Source of the DNA: Longimycelium tulufanense
GTDB taxonomy: Bacteria > Actinomycetota > Actinomycetes > Mycobacteriales > Pseudonocardiaceae
Direction of reading: 5' to 3'
Length of the DNA stretch: 36,374 nt
Assembly: GCF_014645795.1 (NCBI RefSeq)
Contig: NZ_BMMK01000001.1
Coordinates: 110,345 to 146,718, forward strand
In this document: positions 16,152-24,572 of the stretch, piece by piece
Layout of the letters: every line of letters begins with the position of its first letter
Position numbering within the stretch: position 1 is the first letter of the stretch
Position numbers and translations under genes: made by a program
The notes under the pieces: model-generated
Databases searched by the model: none
Seen by the model: only the letters and a program-made list of their open reading frames with translations
Told to the model about the DNA's origin: nothing

Positions 16152-17548
16152 GTTGCCCCGCTGGTTTCCGTTGTGGATGAGAGGGACCGGTAGATGCGCT
16201 CCACGGCACGTTGACAGCTGCCGCAGCCTGTCGTCGCTCTGGTGGTACGCACCAGATTGGTGAGCTCACGTGCCCCGTCCCGCCACGCGCAAGTCAGGGC
16301 TTTCTTGGTGACGTTGTTGCATACGCAGATCACCGCGTCGTCGGGCAGCTCGGCGTTGGACCAGTGATCCGCGCTGGTGCCAAGAAGCAACGCGAGACGG
16401 CTGGAGGGCACCGGTAGGCTACGGGAGACAAGCTGGCTGATCGATGCGATGGCCCGGGGGAGACCGACCAGTACGGCGTGAACAATCCGTTGGTCGCGCA
16501 GGATGAGCCGGGCATACCTGCCGCGGGCGGGGTCCGACAGGGTCACAGACTCCGTGGCGAGCCGGTCAGTGTTCTCGCCAGGGGAGCCGAAGGATGCGAC
16601 GTCGATGCTGCTGGTCCTCAGCCGGACCACCAGCCGGGTGCCGACGTAGCGCGCGTTGTGGCCCGTGAGCAGTCTCGCAAGCTGCTCCGCCTGCTCCCAG
16701 GCGGGTGCGATATGTCCGGGCTTGGCGCCGCGATGCTCGGAGCAGTCGCCGATTGCGTAGATGTGCGGATCACTGGTGCGCAGGTGGTCGTCGATGAGAA
16801 CACCGGTCCGTACCGCGAGACCTGCAGCGCGGGCCAGCTCGATATTCGGTCTGATACCGGTACACAGCAGCAGCGTGTCAGCATCCAACACGTGCCCGTC
16901 GTCAAGAGCCAGCTTTCCCGGCGCGTACTCGGCAGCCCGTGCGCCCGGAAACACCTTCACACCCACGTTCTCAAGGTGTACCAGGAGCAGCCGGCCGCTC
17001 GACTCATCGAGCAGGTCGTCCATCGCATACGGTCCGGGATGTACGAGGACCACATCTTGACCGCGGTGCCGAAGCGCCAGTGCAGTTTCCACGCCGAGGA
17101 CCCCACCGCCCAGCACGATGGTGCGGCCGTCGGGGATGTCCTCGCAGTCCGACACGGTGCGGATGGCCCGCACTCCCTCGCTGAACCCACCATCACTACT
17201 GGTCAGGCCCGTGATCGCTGGAGCGTTGGGTCGTGCTCCGGTCGCAAGCACAAGCTGGTCATAGCGGTAAACCGTGCCGTCGTCTGTGTACACCGCTCTG
17301 CGTACCCGGTCGATGCGGGTAGCAGTAATGCCTAATCGGACTTGAACGTTCTCCGGAAGGCGGGGGAGGACGAGGTCGTCGGCGGACAATGTACAGGCGA
17401 GCACCGATGTCAGCAGGGCACGGTTGTATGCGGGCCGGGGCTCGGCGCCGAGCACAGTAATTGCGCCTTGGTGCCCGTGATGGCGCAGCTGGCCCGCGAG
17501 CCGATGCGCAGCAGGGCCGTTGCCGACGATCAGTGTGCCGTAGTTCAC
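16148..17548 (-). CDS. Nitrate reductase electron-transfer subunit (FAD/NAD domain + BFD [2Fe-2S])
   Basis: 466 aa. The N-terminal two-thirds is an NAD(P)H:FAD oxidoreductase (LIVGNGPAAHRLAG, QLVLATGARPNAP, TIVLGGGVLGVETALAL, IYAIGDCSEH). The C-terminal part (about 400-450) is a bacterioferritin-associated-ferredoxin-like [2Fe-2S] domain with CVCNNVTK and TGCGSCQ. This architecture is known for the electron-transfer subunits of cytoplasmic assimilatory nitrate reductases, which pass electrons from NAD(P)H to the molybdenum subunit. It overlaps nasA upstream and the NirB-like gene downstream by ATGA, which implies fixed stoichiometry. A TTA codon lies at 17335-17333. The biochemical role is well supported by the neighbouring nasA. 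Confidence 0.88.
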   Translation of the reverse strand: MNYGTLIVGNGPAAHRLAGQLRHHGHQGAITVLGAEPRPAYNRALLTSVLACTLSADDLVLPRLPENVQVRLGITATRIDRVRRAVYTDDGTVYRYDQLVLATGARPNAPAITGLTSSDGGFSEGVRAIRTVSDCEDIPDGRTIVLGGGVLGVETALALRHRGQDVVLVHPGPYAMDDLLDESSGRLLLVHLENVGVKVFPGARAAEYAPGKLALDDGHVLDADTLLLCTGIRPNIELARAAGLAVRTGVLIDDHLRTSDPHIYAIGDCSEHRGAKPGHIAPAWEQAEQLARLLTGHNARYVGTRLVVRLRTSSIDVASFGSPGENTDRLATESVTLSDPARGRYARLILRDQRIVHAVLVGLPRAIASISQLVSRSLPVPSSRLALLLGTSADHWSNAELPDDAVICVCNNVTKKALTCAWRDGARELTNLVRTTRATTGCGSCQRAVERIYRSLSSTTETSGAT

Positions 17549-19623
17549 GGCGGATCCCCGTAAGGCTCAATCCGTACGGCGCAGACCTTGAACTCGGGCA
17601 TACGGCTGAGCGGGTCGAGAGCGGGGTTGGTGACCAGGTTCGCCCGACCCGCTCCAGGAAAGTGGAACGGCAGGAACACCGTGTCCACCCGCATGGTCTG
17701 GACGATACGTACTCGCGCTACCGTGCTCTGCCGAGCAGAGCTGACCCTTGCCATCGCGCCATCGCGCAGCCCTGCTCGCTCAGCCGTGTCAGGATGCATC
17801 TCGACGAAGGGTTCTGGTTCGACCGCGTTGAGCTCGGCCACCCTACGCGTCTGCGCGCCGGACTGGTACTGCGCGAGCACTCGCCCGGTCGTGGCATAGA
17901 GCGGGAAGTCGGCGTCAGGTGTCTCGGCTGGTTCTCGGTGGTCCACTTCTGCGAAACGAGCGCGTCCGTCAGGATGCGCGAACCGGTCGAGGAACAGCCG
18001 TGGGGTACCCGGATGCGGTTGGTTTGACGCGGGACAGGGCCAATGGAGGACCTCACCCGCGTCGAGCCGCTCGTAGCTGATGCCGGAGTAGTCGGCCTTG
18101 CCCCCGCAGGAGGCACGACGCAGCTCCTCGAAGACATCACGCGGCGCGGTGGGGTAGCGGTGGGCCGGCTCGCCGAGCCGGGTCGCCAGCTCTCGCAGGA
18201 CCTCGAGATCGCTCCGAACCCGGGGTGGCGGCGTGAGCAGCCGCCGGCGTCGCAGCACCCGTCCCTCGAGGTTGGTCATCGTGCCCTCTTCCTCCGCCCA
18301 CTGCGTCACGGGTAGCACCACGTGCGCCATTCGGGCGGTCTCCGAAGGTACGAAGTCGGCTACCACCAACAGGTCCAGCGCGGCAAGGCGGTTGGTGACG
18401 TTACCGGCGTGCGGCGCCGAGACGGCGGGGTTCGAGCCGAACACCAGCAGGGCGCGCGGACCTGTTGCCGTGCCGAGTGCATCGAGCAGCTCATAGGCGC
18501 TGCGACCCGCACCCGGCAGCACACCCGGTAACACCCCCCAGACCTGCGCTACGTGCGCACGGGCGTCGGGGTCGGTGATGAGCCGGTAGCCCGGAAGCTG
18601 GTCGGCCTTCTGGCCATGCTCACGCCCGCCCTGACCGTTGCCCTGCCCGGTGAGGCATCCGTAGCCACGGTGCGGCCTACCCGGCAACCCGAGGGCGAGC
18701 GCGAGGTTGATGAATCCAGCCACCGTGTCCACACCCTTGCTGTGCTGTTCGGCGCCGCGGCCGGTGAGGACGTAGGGCCGTTGGGCCGCTCCCAGCATCC
18801 GCACCGCTTCGCGCTGAGCGATCACGGGGACGCCGGTGACCTGCTCCACGCGCTCCGGCCACCATGTCATTGCTCGCCGCCAGGCCGCGTCGAACCCGCG
18901 CGTGCGGCGGTGGATGTAGTCGTTGTCGCACCAGCCGTCAACGACGGCGATGTGCAGCAGGCCTAGGGCCAAGGCGAGGTCGGTGCCCGGGGCGGGCTGG
19001 AGGTGGAGCACGGCGCGCTCGGCGGTGCGGGTCCGGCGGGGATCGATGACGATCAGCTCCGCCCGGTCGAGATGACGCATCAGGGGTGGCATGGTCTCGG
19101 CCGGGTTGGCTCCGGCAAGCATGATCACGTCCGCCTGACCGAGGTCGGTGACCGGAAACGGCAGCCCGCGATCGACGCCGAGCGCTGCCGCCCCGGCGGC
19201 CGCGGCCGACGACATACAGAATCGGCCGTTGTAGTCGATCTGGCTGGTGCCCAGTGCCAGCCGGGCGAACTTGCCGAGCAGATAAGCCTTCTCGTTGGTC
19301 AGCCCGCCACCGCCGAACACGCCGAGGGCATCCGGACCGTCCTCGGTGCGGATGTGGTGCAGCCGACCGGCGACGGTGTCGAGCGCGGTGTCCCAGTCAA
19401 CCGGAACAAGCTCGCCGTTCCTCCCCCGCACGAGGGGATCGAGTAGCCGGTCCGGGGTGTCCAGCAGTGCGGGTGCTGTCCAGCCCTTCTGGCACAGTCC
19501 GCCGTGGTTGACCGGGAAGTCCGTCGGGCGGACGGTCACCCGGCCGTTCTCCCGGCGCAACGCCGTCCCGCACTGCAGGGCGCAGTAGGGGCAGTGCGTC
19601 ACCACCATCCGTGAGTCAGACAC
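17545..19623 (-). CDS. nasA: Assimilatory nitrate reductase, molybdopterin catalytic subunit
   Basis: 692 aa, the usual length of cytoplasmic NasA/NarB enzymes. The N-terminal [4Fe-4S] site has Cys11, Cys14, Cys18 (HCPYCALQCG) and Cys44 (GGLCQKG). Molybdopterin-guanine-dinucleotide domains follow (VFGGGGLTNEKAYL, NPAETMPPLMRHL, GYGCLTGQGNGQGGREHGQ, LVFGSNPAVSAPH, QWAEEEGTMTNLEGRV), then a C-terminal dinucleotide-binding domain. It reduces nitrate to nitrite in the cytoplasm. GTG 19623 is set by AAGGAGG six bases upstream and overlaps the narK stop. No Tat signal is seen. A TTA codon lies at 18531-18529. No siroheme nitrite reductase is visible nearby, so nitrite would be the end product of this module. 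Confidence 0.94.
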   Translation of the reverse strand: MSDSRMVVTHCPYCALQCGTALRRENGRVTVRPTDFPVNHGGLCQKGWTAPALLDTPDRLLDPLVRGRNGELVPVDWDTALDTVAGRLHHIRTEDGPDALGVFGGGGLTNEKAYLLGKFARLALGTSQIDYNGRFCMSSAAAAGAAALGVDRGLPFPVTDLGQADVIMLAGANPAETMPPLMRHLDRAELIVIDPRRTRTAERAVLHLQPAPGTDLALALGLLHIAVVDGWCDNDYIHRRTRGFDAAWRRAMTWWPERVEQVTGVPVIAQREAVRMLGAAQRPYVLTGRGAEQHSKGVDTVAGFINLALALGLPGRPHRGYGCLTGQGNGQGGREHGQKADQLPGYRLITDPDARAHVAQVWGVLPGVLPGAGRSAYELLDALGTATGPRALLVFGSNPAVSAPHAGNVTNRLAALDLLVVADFVPSETARMAHVVLPVTQWAEEEGTMTNLEGRVLRRRRLLTPPPRVRSDLEVLRELATRLGEPAHRYPTAPRDVFEELRRASCGGKADYSGISYERLDAGEVLHWPCPASNQPHPGTPRLFLDRFAHPDGRARFAEVDHREPAETPDADFPLYATTGRVLAQYQSGAQTRRVAELNAVEPEPFVEMHPDTAERAGLRDGAMARVSSARQSTVARVRIVQTMRVDTVFLPFHFPGAGRANLVTNPALDPLSRMPEFKVCAVRIEPYGDPP

Positions 19624-20977
19624 GGGTGGCCTCCTTGACAGATGCGTCGGCAAGACTGCCCCGCAGGTATACCCACCACGTGACCACCATGCACAAGGCG
19701 TAGAACCCGAGGAAAGCGAGGAAGGCCGGCTCTCCCGTGCCGAGGCTGCCGTAAGCGGCGCGGAACGCGAGGTTGATGGCCACGCCGCCGAGAGCGCCGA
19801 CGGCACCAGCAATCCCGATCACGGCCCCGGAAAGTGAGCGTGCCCGGGCGAATTCTTCCACAGCGTCGCGACCGGAGGTGACAGACTTCTCCGCTGTCGC
19901 GGCGAACACCGCCGGGATCAACTTGTAGGTCGAGCCGTTTCCGATGCCGGTAAGTACGAAGAGCGCCGTGAAACCGATGACGAAAAGCGAAAAGGAATTC
20001 TGGTCCGACGCCGCGATCAGCACCGCCGTTCCCAGGGTCATGCCGAGGAAGCTGGACAGTGTGACGCGTGCGCCGCCCCATCGGTCGGACAACCATCCTC
20101 CCACTGGTCGGAACACTGAACCGAGCAGTGGACCGAGGAAGGTGTAGGTCGCCGCTCGCAGCGGGCTGGCACCAAACTGGTTCTGCAGTACCAGACCGAA
20201 GGCGAAGCTGTAGCCGATGAACGAGCCGAACGTGCCGACGTAGAGGAAGGAGATCCACCACGTGTGCTGGTTCACGGCCGCGCGGCGCAAGGTTCCCGGA
20301 ACGGGACGAACACCGGAAACGTTGTCCATCTTCAGCGCGGCCAGCAACGTGGCGAGTGCGATCAGCGGCAGGTAGACCGCCGCGACATACGACGGATGAG
20401 TGTCACCGACGGTAACGATCACCAGTAGACCGAGAAGCTGGACTACGGCCACACCGAGGTTCCCACCGCCGGCATTCACTCCCAGCGCCCAACCCTGGTG
20501 CCGTTGGGGGAAGAGCAGCGTGATGTTCGTCATCGACGAGGCGAAGTTGCCACCACCGACGCCGGCCGTGGCCCCGATGAGCATGAACACCCATAGCGGT
20601 GTACCGGGTTGCTGGACGAAGTACAGCGCCAGCAGCGTGGGCACCAGCAGGACCGCCGAGGCGAAGACGCTCCAGTTCCGGCCGCCAAAGCGGGTTACCG
20701 CGTAGCTGTACGGAAGTCGCAGCGCCGCACCCACCAACGTAGGCGTGACCACGAGCAGGAACTTCTCGCTCGGGGTGAAGTTGAAGCCGATCGCCGGTGA
20801 CATGAACAACACCAAGACCGACCACATTGTCCAGATCGAGAATCCGATGTGTTCGGAGAACACCGACACGGCCAGGTTGCGCAGCGCGACGCGCCGGCCG
20901 CCCGCCGCCCAGAAGTCCTCGTCATCGGGGTTGAAATTCCTGATCCAGCGGCCGGGTGCGGACAGGGTCGTGGTCAT
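19616..20977 (-). CDS. narK: NarK-type nitrate/nitrite transporter (NNP family MFS)
   Basis: About 453 aa with roughly twelve membrane segments. Two nitrate-signature regions are clear: GGGNFASSMTNI and GVNAGGGNLGVAV, with the conserved arginine of TM2 in ALRLPYSYAVTRFGGRNW. The family imports nitrate by proton symport or exchanges nitrate for nitrite. ATG 20977 is chosen because the conserved N-terminal WxxxFxPDDxxFW-like segment follows it; an upstream in-frame start would add 26 residues. Only 49 bp separate it from the stop of ligase 2, with no hairpin, and its stop overlaps nasA. It therefore links ligase 2 and the nitrate reductase in one likely transcript. Direction of transport cannot be read from sequence. 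Confidence 0.92.
   Translation of the reverse strand: MTTTLSAPGRWIRNFNPDDEDFWAAGGRRVALRNLAVSVFSEHIGFSIWTMWSVLVLFMSPAIGFNFTPSEKFLLVVTPTLVGAALRLPYSYAVTRFGGRNWSVFASAVLLVPTLLALYFVQQPGTPLWVFMLIGATAGVGGGNFASSMTNITLLFPQRHQGWALGVNAGGGNLGVAVVQLLGLLVIVTVGDTHPSYVAAVYLPLIALATLLAALKMDNVSGVRPVPGTLRRAAVNQHTWWISFLYVGTFGSFIGYSFAFGLVLQNQFGASPLRAATYTFLGPLLGSVFRPVGGWLSDRWGGARVTLSSFLGMTLGTAVLIAASDQNSFSLFVIGFTALFVLTGIGNGSTYKLIPAVFAATAEKSVTSGRDAVEEFARARSLSGAVIGIAGAVGALGGVAINLAFRAAYGSLGTGEPAFLAFLGFYALCMVVTWWVYLRGSLADASVKEATRV
19630..19636 (-). promoter_or_regulatory. Ribosome binding site of nasA inside the end of narK
   Basis: AAGGAGG on the - strand lies six bases before GTG 19623 and decides the nasA start against longer in-frame extensions. 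It lies within the last codons of narK, so the two genes are translationally coupled. Confidence 0.75.
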
Positions 20978-21026
20978 CTCTGCTCGGCTCTTTCTGCCTG
21001 AACTCCGTCCTGGCAACGAAAGGTGG

Positions 21027-22619
21027 TCAGGAGGACTGAACCCGCTCGGGGCCACCGCCGCCCCCGCCCGCTGCCAACAACCTGGCCAGTTCGAGCCGCT
21101 TGATCTTGGTGGTGGCGGTCTGTGGCAGGTCCTCGAGCCGCCACTGGACCGGCTCCGCCATCACCGGGAGTCCAGCGACCGCCGACTTCCATGCGATCCG
21201 GTCGAGCGGCTTGTCGGCGCGAGTGCACACCACGGGTACGGGAACACCGTCGCCGTTCGGGACGATGATGACCTCGACGAGATCGTCCATCCTGGCGAAC
21301 AGCGTGTCCTCGACTGCCAAGGTGCTTTCAATGCCGGGAATCTGGTCGACCTCACGATCAAGCAGGTGCAGACAGCCCCACTTCGTGCGATAGCCCACAT
21401 CCCCCATGCGCCACCAGCCATCGTTGACCTGCTTCTGCCAGCGCTCGTGCTCACCCAGGTACGTCACGATGCGCCCGTCGCTGCGAACCTCGATGTATCC
21501 GGGCGACGACGGCGACGACGGCTTACCATCACGGCTGACCACGCGTACACCAGTCATGCCCGGGAAGGGGAATCCCACGCAACGACCATCGGCATCCGCG
21601 CCGCGCTTTCGGTGGTAGGTGCGGCCGGCGATCGGTCCCACCTCGCTCTGACCGTACATCTGGACGAACCACGGGTTCCGTCGGCGGGAGGCGCCCAGCA
21701 GGCGGTGCACGGTCCGCGGGTGGATGGCGTCGAACGTGCTGCTGAAGTACTTGACGTTCGCCAGCGGCTGACCCGGGTCGTCGACCAGCTCCTCCCAGCG
21801 CATGAACGAGTTGGGGTGCGCCTCGATCAGGCCGGGCGGCGCCTGCCGGAACACCTCGGAGACACTGGCCGGGTCGTCCTCGGCGAGGATCACGAGCGGA
21901 TGTCCTTGCAGCAGCCCGATCGGCATCGCGGTGAACATCCGGGAGTGCACGAACGAGACGTGGATCGCGAGGGGCTCACGGCGACGGACGAGCCTTGCCA
22001 CCGACGCCTGCGGGCGATAGCGTGCCTGGAAGGTCCGTCCAGTGTGGACCGCCAGCTTCGGAGTGCCCGTCGTCCCGGAGGTGTGCGTGATCAACGTGGG
22101 GTGGCTCGGATCCATGGTCACGGTGGGGACCCGTCGTACCCCGGCGAGGGACTCGAGCGGGGTCGCGCCCTCGCAGCTCCCGGAGGTGAGGAGTACCTGC
22201 CTGGAGAGCTCGAAGACCTTCGTCGGGAGGTCGTTGTCGAGCTTGGCTTGGTCGGTCACGAGGTGGGGCTCGTCCAGCCGGTGGAGCAGTTCGGCAACGG
22301 TCGCGCCGTCGAGCTTGGGCGACAGCAGGGCCGGTACGGCGCCGATGCGCACCACCGCGCACGCGAGGAGCGTGATGTCGAAGCCGTTGGACTTGTGGAC
22401 GACGACGTATTCGCCTGGCCGGACCCCCGTGGCCCACAGCCGGGAGGCGAAGTCGTCGACGAGGTCGGCGATTTCCACCACGGTGGCGCGTCGGTCCAGG
22501 TGGGGCGCGATGTCGAGGTCGTGGTCGAAGATCAGTGCGTTGGCCGGGTACCGGGCCGCCGCCCGCTCGAAGAGAGTTCCCAGCCGAATTCCGCGGTTCC
22601 CGATTCGTTGTAGAAACAT
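21027..22619 (-). CDS. Stand-alone adenylate-forming ligase 2 (paralogue of ligase 1)
   Basis: 530 aa, superfamily motifs THTSGTTGTPKL, YGQSEVGP, RMGDVGYRT, LLDREVDQ and the C-terminal lysine region TATTKIKRLEL, followed by a glycine-rich tail. It is a colinear homologue of the ligase at 5858-7432, with several near-identical blocks, so one probably arose from the other by duplication and then diverged in substrate. ATG 22619 has GAGGGG four bases upstream. It sits between an SRPBCC gene and narK in an apparent operon that makes nitrite. Known nitrite-using enzymes such as CreM, AvaA6, CmaA6 and Tri17 belong to this same ligase superfamily, so an ATP-dependent diazotase or nitrosating role deserves testing. 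Ordinary aryl-CoA ligase or amide synthetase activity is the conservative call. Confidence 0.84.
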   Translation of the reverse strand: MFLQRIGNRGIRLGTLFERAAARYPANALIFDHDLDIAPHLDRRATVVEIADLVDDFASRLWATGVRPGEYVVVHKSNGFDITLLACAVVRIGAVPALLSPKLDGATVAELLHRLDEPHLVTDQAKLDNDLPTKVFELSRQVLLTSGSCEGATPLESLAGVRRVPTVTMDPSHPTLITHTSGTTGTPKLAVHTGRTFQARYRPQASVARLVRRREPLAIHVSFVHSRMFTAMPIGLLQGHPLVILAEDDPASVSEVFRQAPPGLIEAHPNSFMRWEELVDDPGQPLANVKYFSSTFDAIHPRTVHRLLGASRRRNPWFVQMYGQSEVGPIAGRTYHRKRGADADGRCVGFPFPGMTGVRVVSRDGKPSSPSSPGYIEVRSDGRIVTYLGEHERWQKQVNDGWWRMGDVGYRTKWGCLHLLDREVDQIPGIESTLAVEDTLFARMDDLVEVIIVPNGDGVPVPVVCTRADKPLDRIAWKSAVAGLPVMAEPVQWRLEDLPQTATTKIKRLELARLLAAGGGGGGPERVQSS

Positions 22620-22697
22620 TGTCCCCTCGTCCCTGGTTACGGGCGGCGCGGGCGGCCCGCGCCAGCGGCATGGCTCGTGCGCAGCAGGCGAGCCGGG

Positions 22698-23240
22698 TCA
22701 CTGCCTCTCGATGACGTCCTTCAGGCGCTTCAACGTGTCCTGGAGGTCCCGCTCGAGCTTGGTGGTCCACTCGACGACAAACCGTTTCCGTGCCGGCTCG
22801 TCCAGGTCGGCGACGATCTTGTGGATGCCCACGGTGGCCGTGCCCATCCGGAAGTGATGGGTGAGGACGCAGCCCTCGTCGGCCGGCTCGATGTCGAAGC
22901 CCCAGATGCTTTCCTGGTCCGCGCCCGCGTGGGAGAGCATCATCCAGCGGAAGGTGCGACCGGGCTCGGCGGCGACGACCCGCGACTCGGTGTACCAGGT
23001 TCCGCGCACCAGCGGAGCCCACGCCACCACCTCCTCGCTGCGAAGGTTCTCGCCGCGGAAGACCGCCCCAACCGTTGCCGGCTCGCCGGAGACCCATTCG
23101 CCGCCCTGGCACTCCGGGCTCCACTCACCGCTGCGGGGCAGGTCGCTGACAACGGTGTAAACCTGTTCCGGGGTGGCCGAGACCTGCACATCTGACCGGA
23201 GCTCGAATAGCGGACTGTTGTCGATAACGGATGCGCCCAT
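22698..23240 (-). CDS. SRPBCC (START/Bet v1-like) family protein
   Basis: About 180 aa. The pattern VQVSATPEQVYTVVSDLPRSGEWSP near the N-terminus is typical of polyketide cyclase/dehydrase-like SRPBCC proteins, which form a hydrophobic ligand pocket. A long C-terminal helix (WTTKLERDLQDTLKRLKDVI) is present as expected. ATG 23240 is chosen over an in-frame GTG seven codons upstream. It is the first gene of the - strand unit that includes ligase 2 and the nitrate genes, with 78 bp to ligase 2. Possible roles are cyclase, ligand binding or product sequestration; no catalytic residue can be assigned. Confidence 0.75.
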   Translation of the reverse strand: MGASVIDNSPLFELRSDVQVSATPEQVYTVVSDLPRSGEWSPECQGGEWVSGEPATVGAVFRGENLRSEEVVAWAPLVRGTWYTESRVVAAEPGRTFRWMMLSHAGADQESIWGFDIEPADEGCVLTHHFRMGTATVGIHKIVADLDEPARKRFVVEWTTKLERDLQDTLKRLKDVIERQ

Positions 23241-23400
23241 GCCACAAAGCCTGCTGGCCACGTGTGGGTGCCGGTCAATGAGGAGCGCAGAGATCCGTCA
23301 GGTTCGGCGGGCGACGATCGGTCGGCGAAGGGCGTGTGCCGACGAATCTGACAAACAATCGCTGAATCGGAGCTGGCGGTACCGTTGGTAGGAAGAATGC
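23241..23400. promoter_or_regulatory. Divergent promoter region: nitrate/ligase unit versus quinone oxidoreductase
   Basis: This gap between two divergent starts must hold the promoter of the six-gene - strand unit and that of the + strand oxidoreductase. CTGACA near 23348-23353 is -35-like for the + strand, and AGGAAG (23390-23395) is the ribosome site of the next gene. I see no clear dyad operator and no match I would call a GlnR box. Confidence 0.35.
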
Positions 23401-24393
23401 ATGACCATGCGCGCCGCCTACATCGAAGAGCTGGGTCCGCCGGAGATCATCCGTTACGGCGAGCTGGCCGCTCCCCGCCCGGGACCGACGGACGTGCTGG
23501 TCGACGTCGAGGTGGCCACCGTCAACCACGTGGACACCTTCGTGCGGTCGGGCGCCTGGCGCACCCCGATCGAGTTTCCGTTCGTGATCGGCCGCGACCT
23601 GGTCGGAACTGTCGCCACGGCCGGCCCGGGGGCACCGGCCTTCCGGGTGGGGGATCGGGTGTGGTGCAACAGCCTTGGCCACGCCGGCCGGCAAGGTGCA
23701 GCGGCCGAGCAGGCCGTGGTGCCTGCTGGCCGGCTGTACCACCTGCCGCCGGGAGTAAGCGCGGCAGACGCGGTTGCCGTAGCCCACCCCGCCGCGACCG
23801 CGTACCTTGGTCTCTTCACCCATGGACGGGTTCGCGCTGGGGACACCGTCCTGGTTGCCGGCGGGGCGGGAAACGTCGGCAGTGCCATGATTGTCATGGC
23901 CGCTCACGCGGGCGCCAGGGTGATCGCCACCGCGAGGCCCCACCACGCGGAATACTGCCGTTCCCTGGGCGCTTCTGACGTCCTCGATTACCGGGATCCC
24001 GCGCTCACACGGCACATTCGTGACGCACGCCCACAGGGGATCGACGTCTACCTCGACACTTCCGGTCACAACGACCTCACCACTGCTGTGGACGTTCTCG
24101 CCAAGCGGGGTCGGGTCGTCGTGCTGGCCGGTCTGCAGACCCGTCCGGTCCTTCCGGTGGGACCGCTCTACCTGAAGGACTGCTCGATCGTCGGCTTCGC
24201 CATCTCCCAGGCGACGACCAGCGAGCTCGCGGAAGCAGCGCGAACCATCAACGCGCTGCTCGCCGACAAGCAACTACGCCCCCGCGCCACCGACACACTG
24301 CCACTGAGCGCCGCCGCTGAAGCCCACCGCCGCCAGGAATCAGGTGAGCTGCATGGCAGGCGAATCGTCCTTCAGGTGGCCTTTCGAACGTGA
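23401..24393 (+). CDS. Zinc-independent MDR oxidoreductase (NADPH:quinone reductase-like)
   Basis: 330 aa, medium-chain dehydrogenase/reductase fold. The GroES-like N-terminus has VNHVDTFVRSG and IGRDLVGTV, where zinc enzymes have a catalytic cysteine; none is present and there is no structural four-cysteine lobe. The Rossmann motif is VAGGAGNVGSA near residue 155. Members reduce quinones or activated enones with NADPH. ATG 23401 with AGGAAG upstream is used; ATG 23407 is possible. It could reduce a reactive intermediate of the pathway or detoxify the product, alongside the WrbA-like enzyme at the other end. The family is firm, the substrate unknown. Confidence 0.87.
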   Translation: MTMRAAYIEELGPPEIIRYGELAAPRPGPTDVLVDVEVATVNHVDTFVRSGAWRTPIEFPFVIGRDLVGTVATAGPGAPAFRVGDRVWCNSLGHAGRQGAAAEQAVVPAGRLYHLPPGVSAADAVAVAHPAATAYLGLFTHGRVRAGDTVLVAGGAGNVGSAMIVMAAHAGARVIATARPHHAEYCRSLGASDVLDYRDPALTRHIRDARPQGIDVYLDTSGHNDLTTAVDVLAKRGRVVVLAGLQTRPVLPVGPLYLKDCSIVGFAISQATTSELAEAARTINALLADKQLRPRATDTLPLSAAAEAHRRQESGELHGRRIVLQVAFRT

Positions 24394-24572
24394 ACGTCGA
24401 AGTACGTTGCCATTGGTGTTGGGTGGGAAGGAAACTCGTGGCTACATACGGGTGATCACCGATGTCCGTTCTCGATACTGCTGGTACCGTGGGGAGACCC
24501 GCCGCGGAGGGCAGACTCCGGAAATCCTCTTCACCGAATTCCGGGCGCTGGACTCTCGAGATTGAGGTCTCC

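Noticed and set aside
20745-22613. Long + strand frame opposite narK and ligase 2
   Set aside because: Same shadow effect; the - strand genes have full family signatures and ribosome sites.
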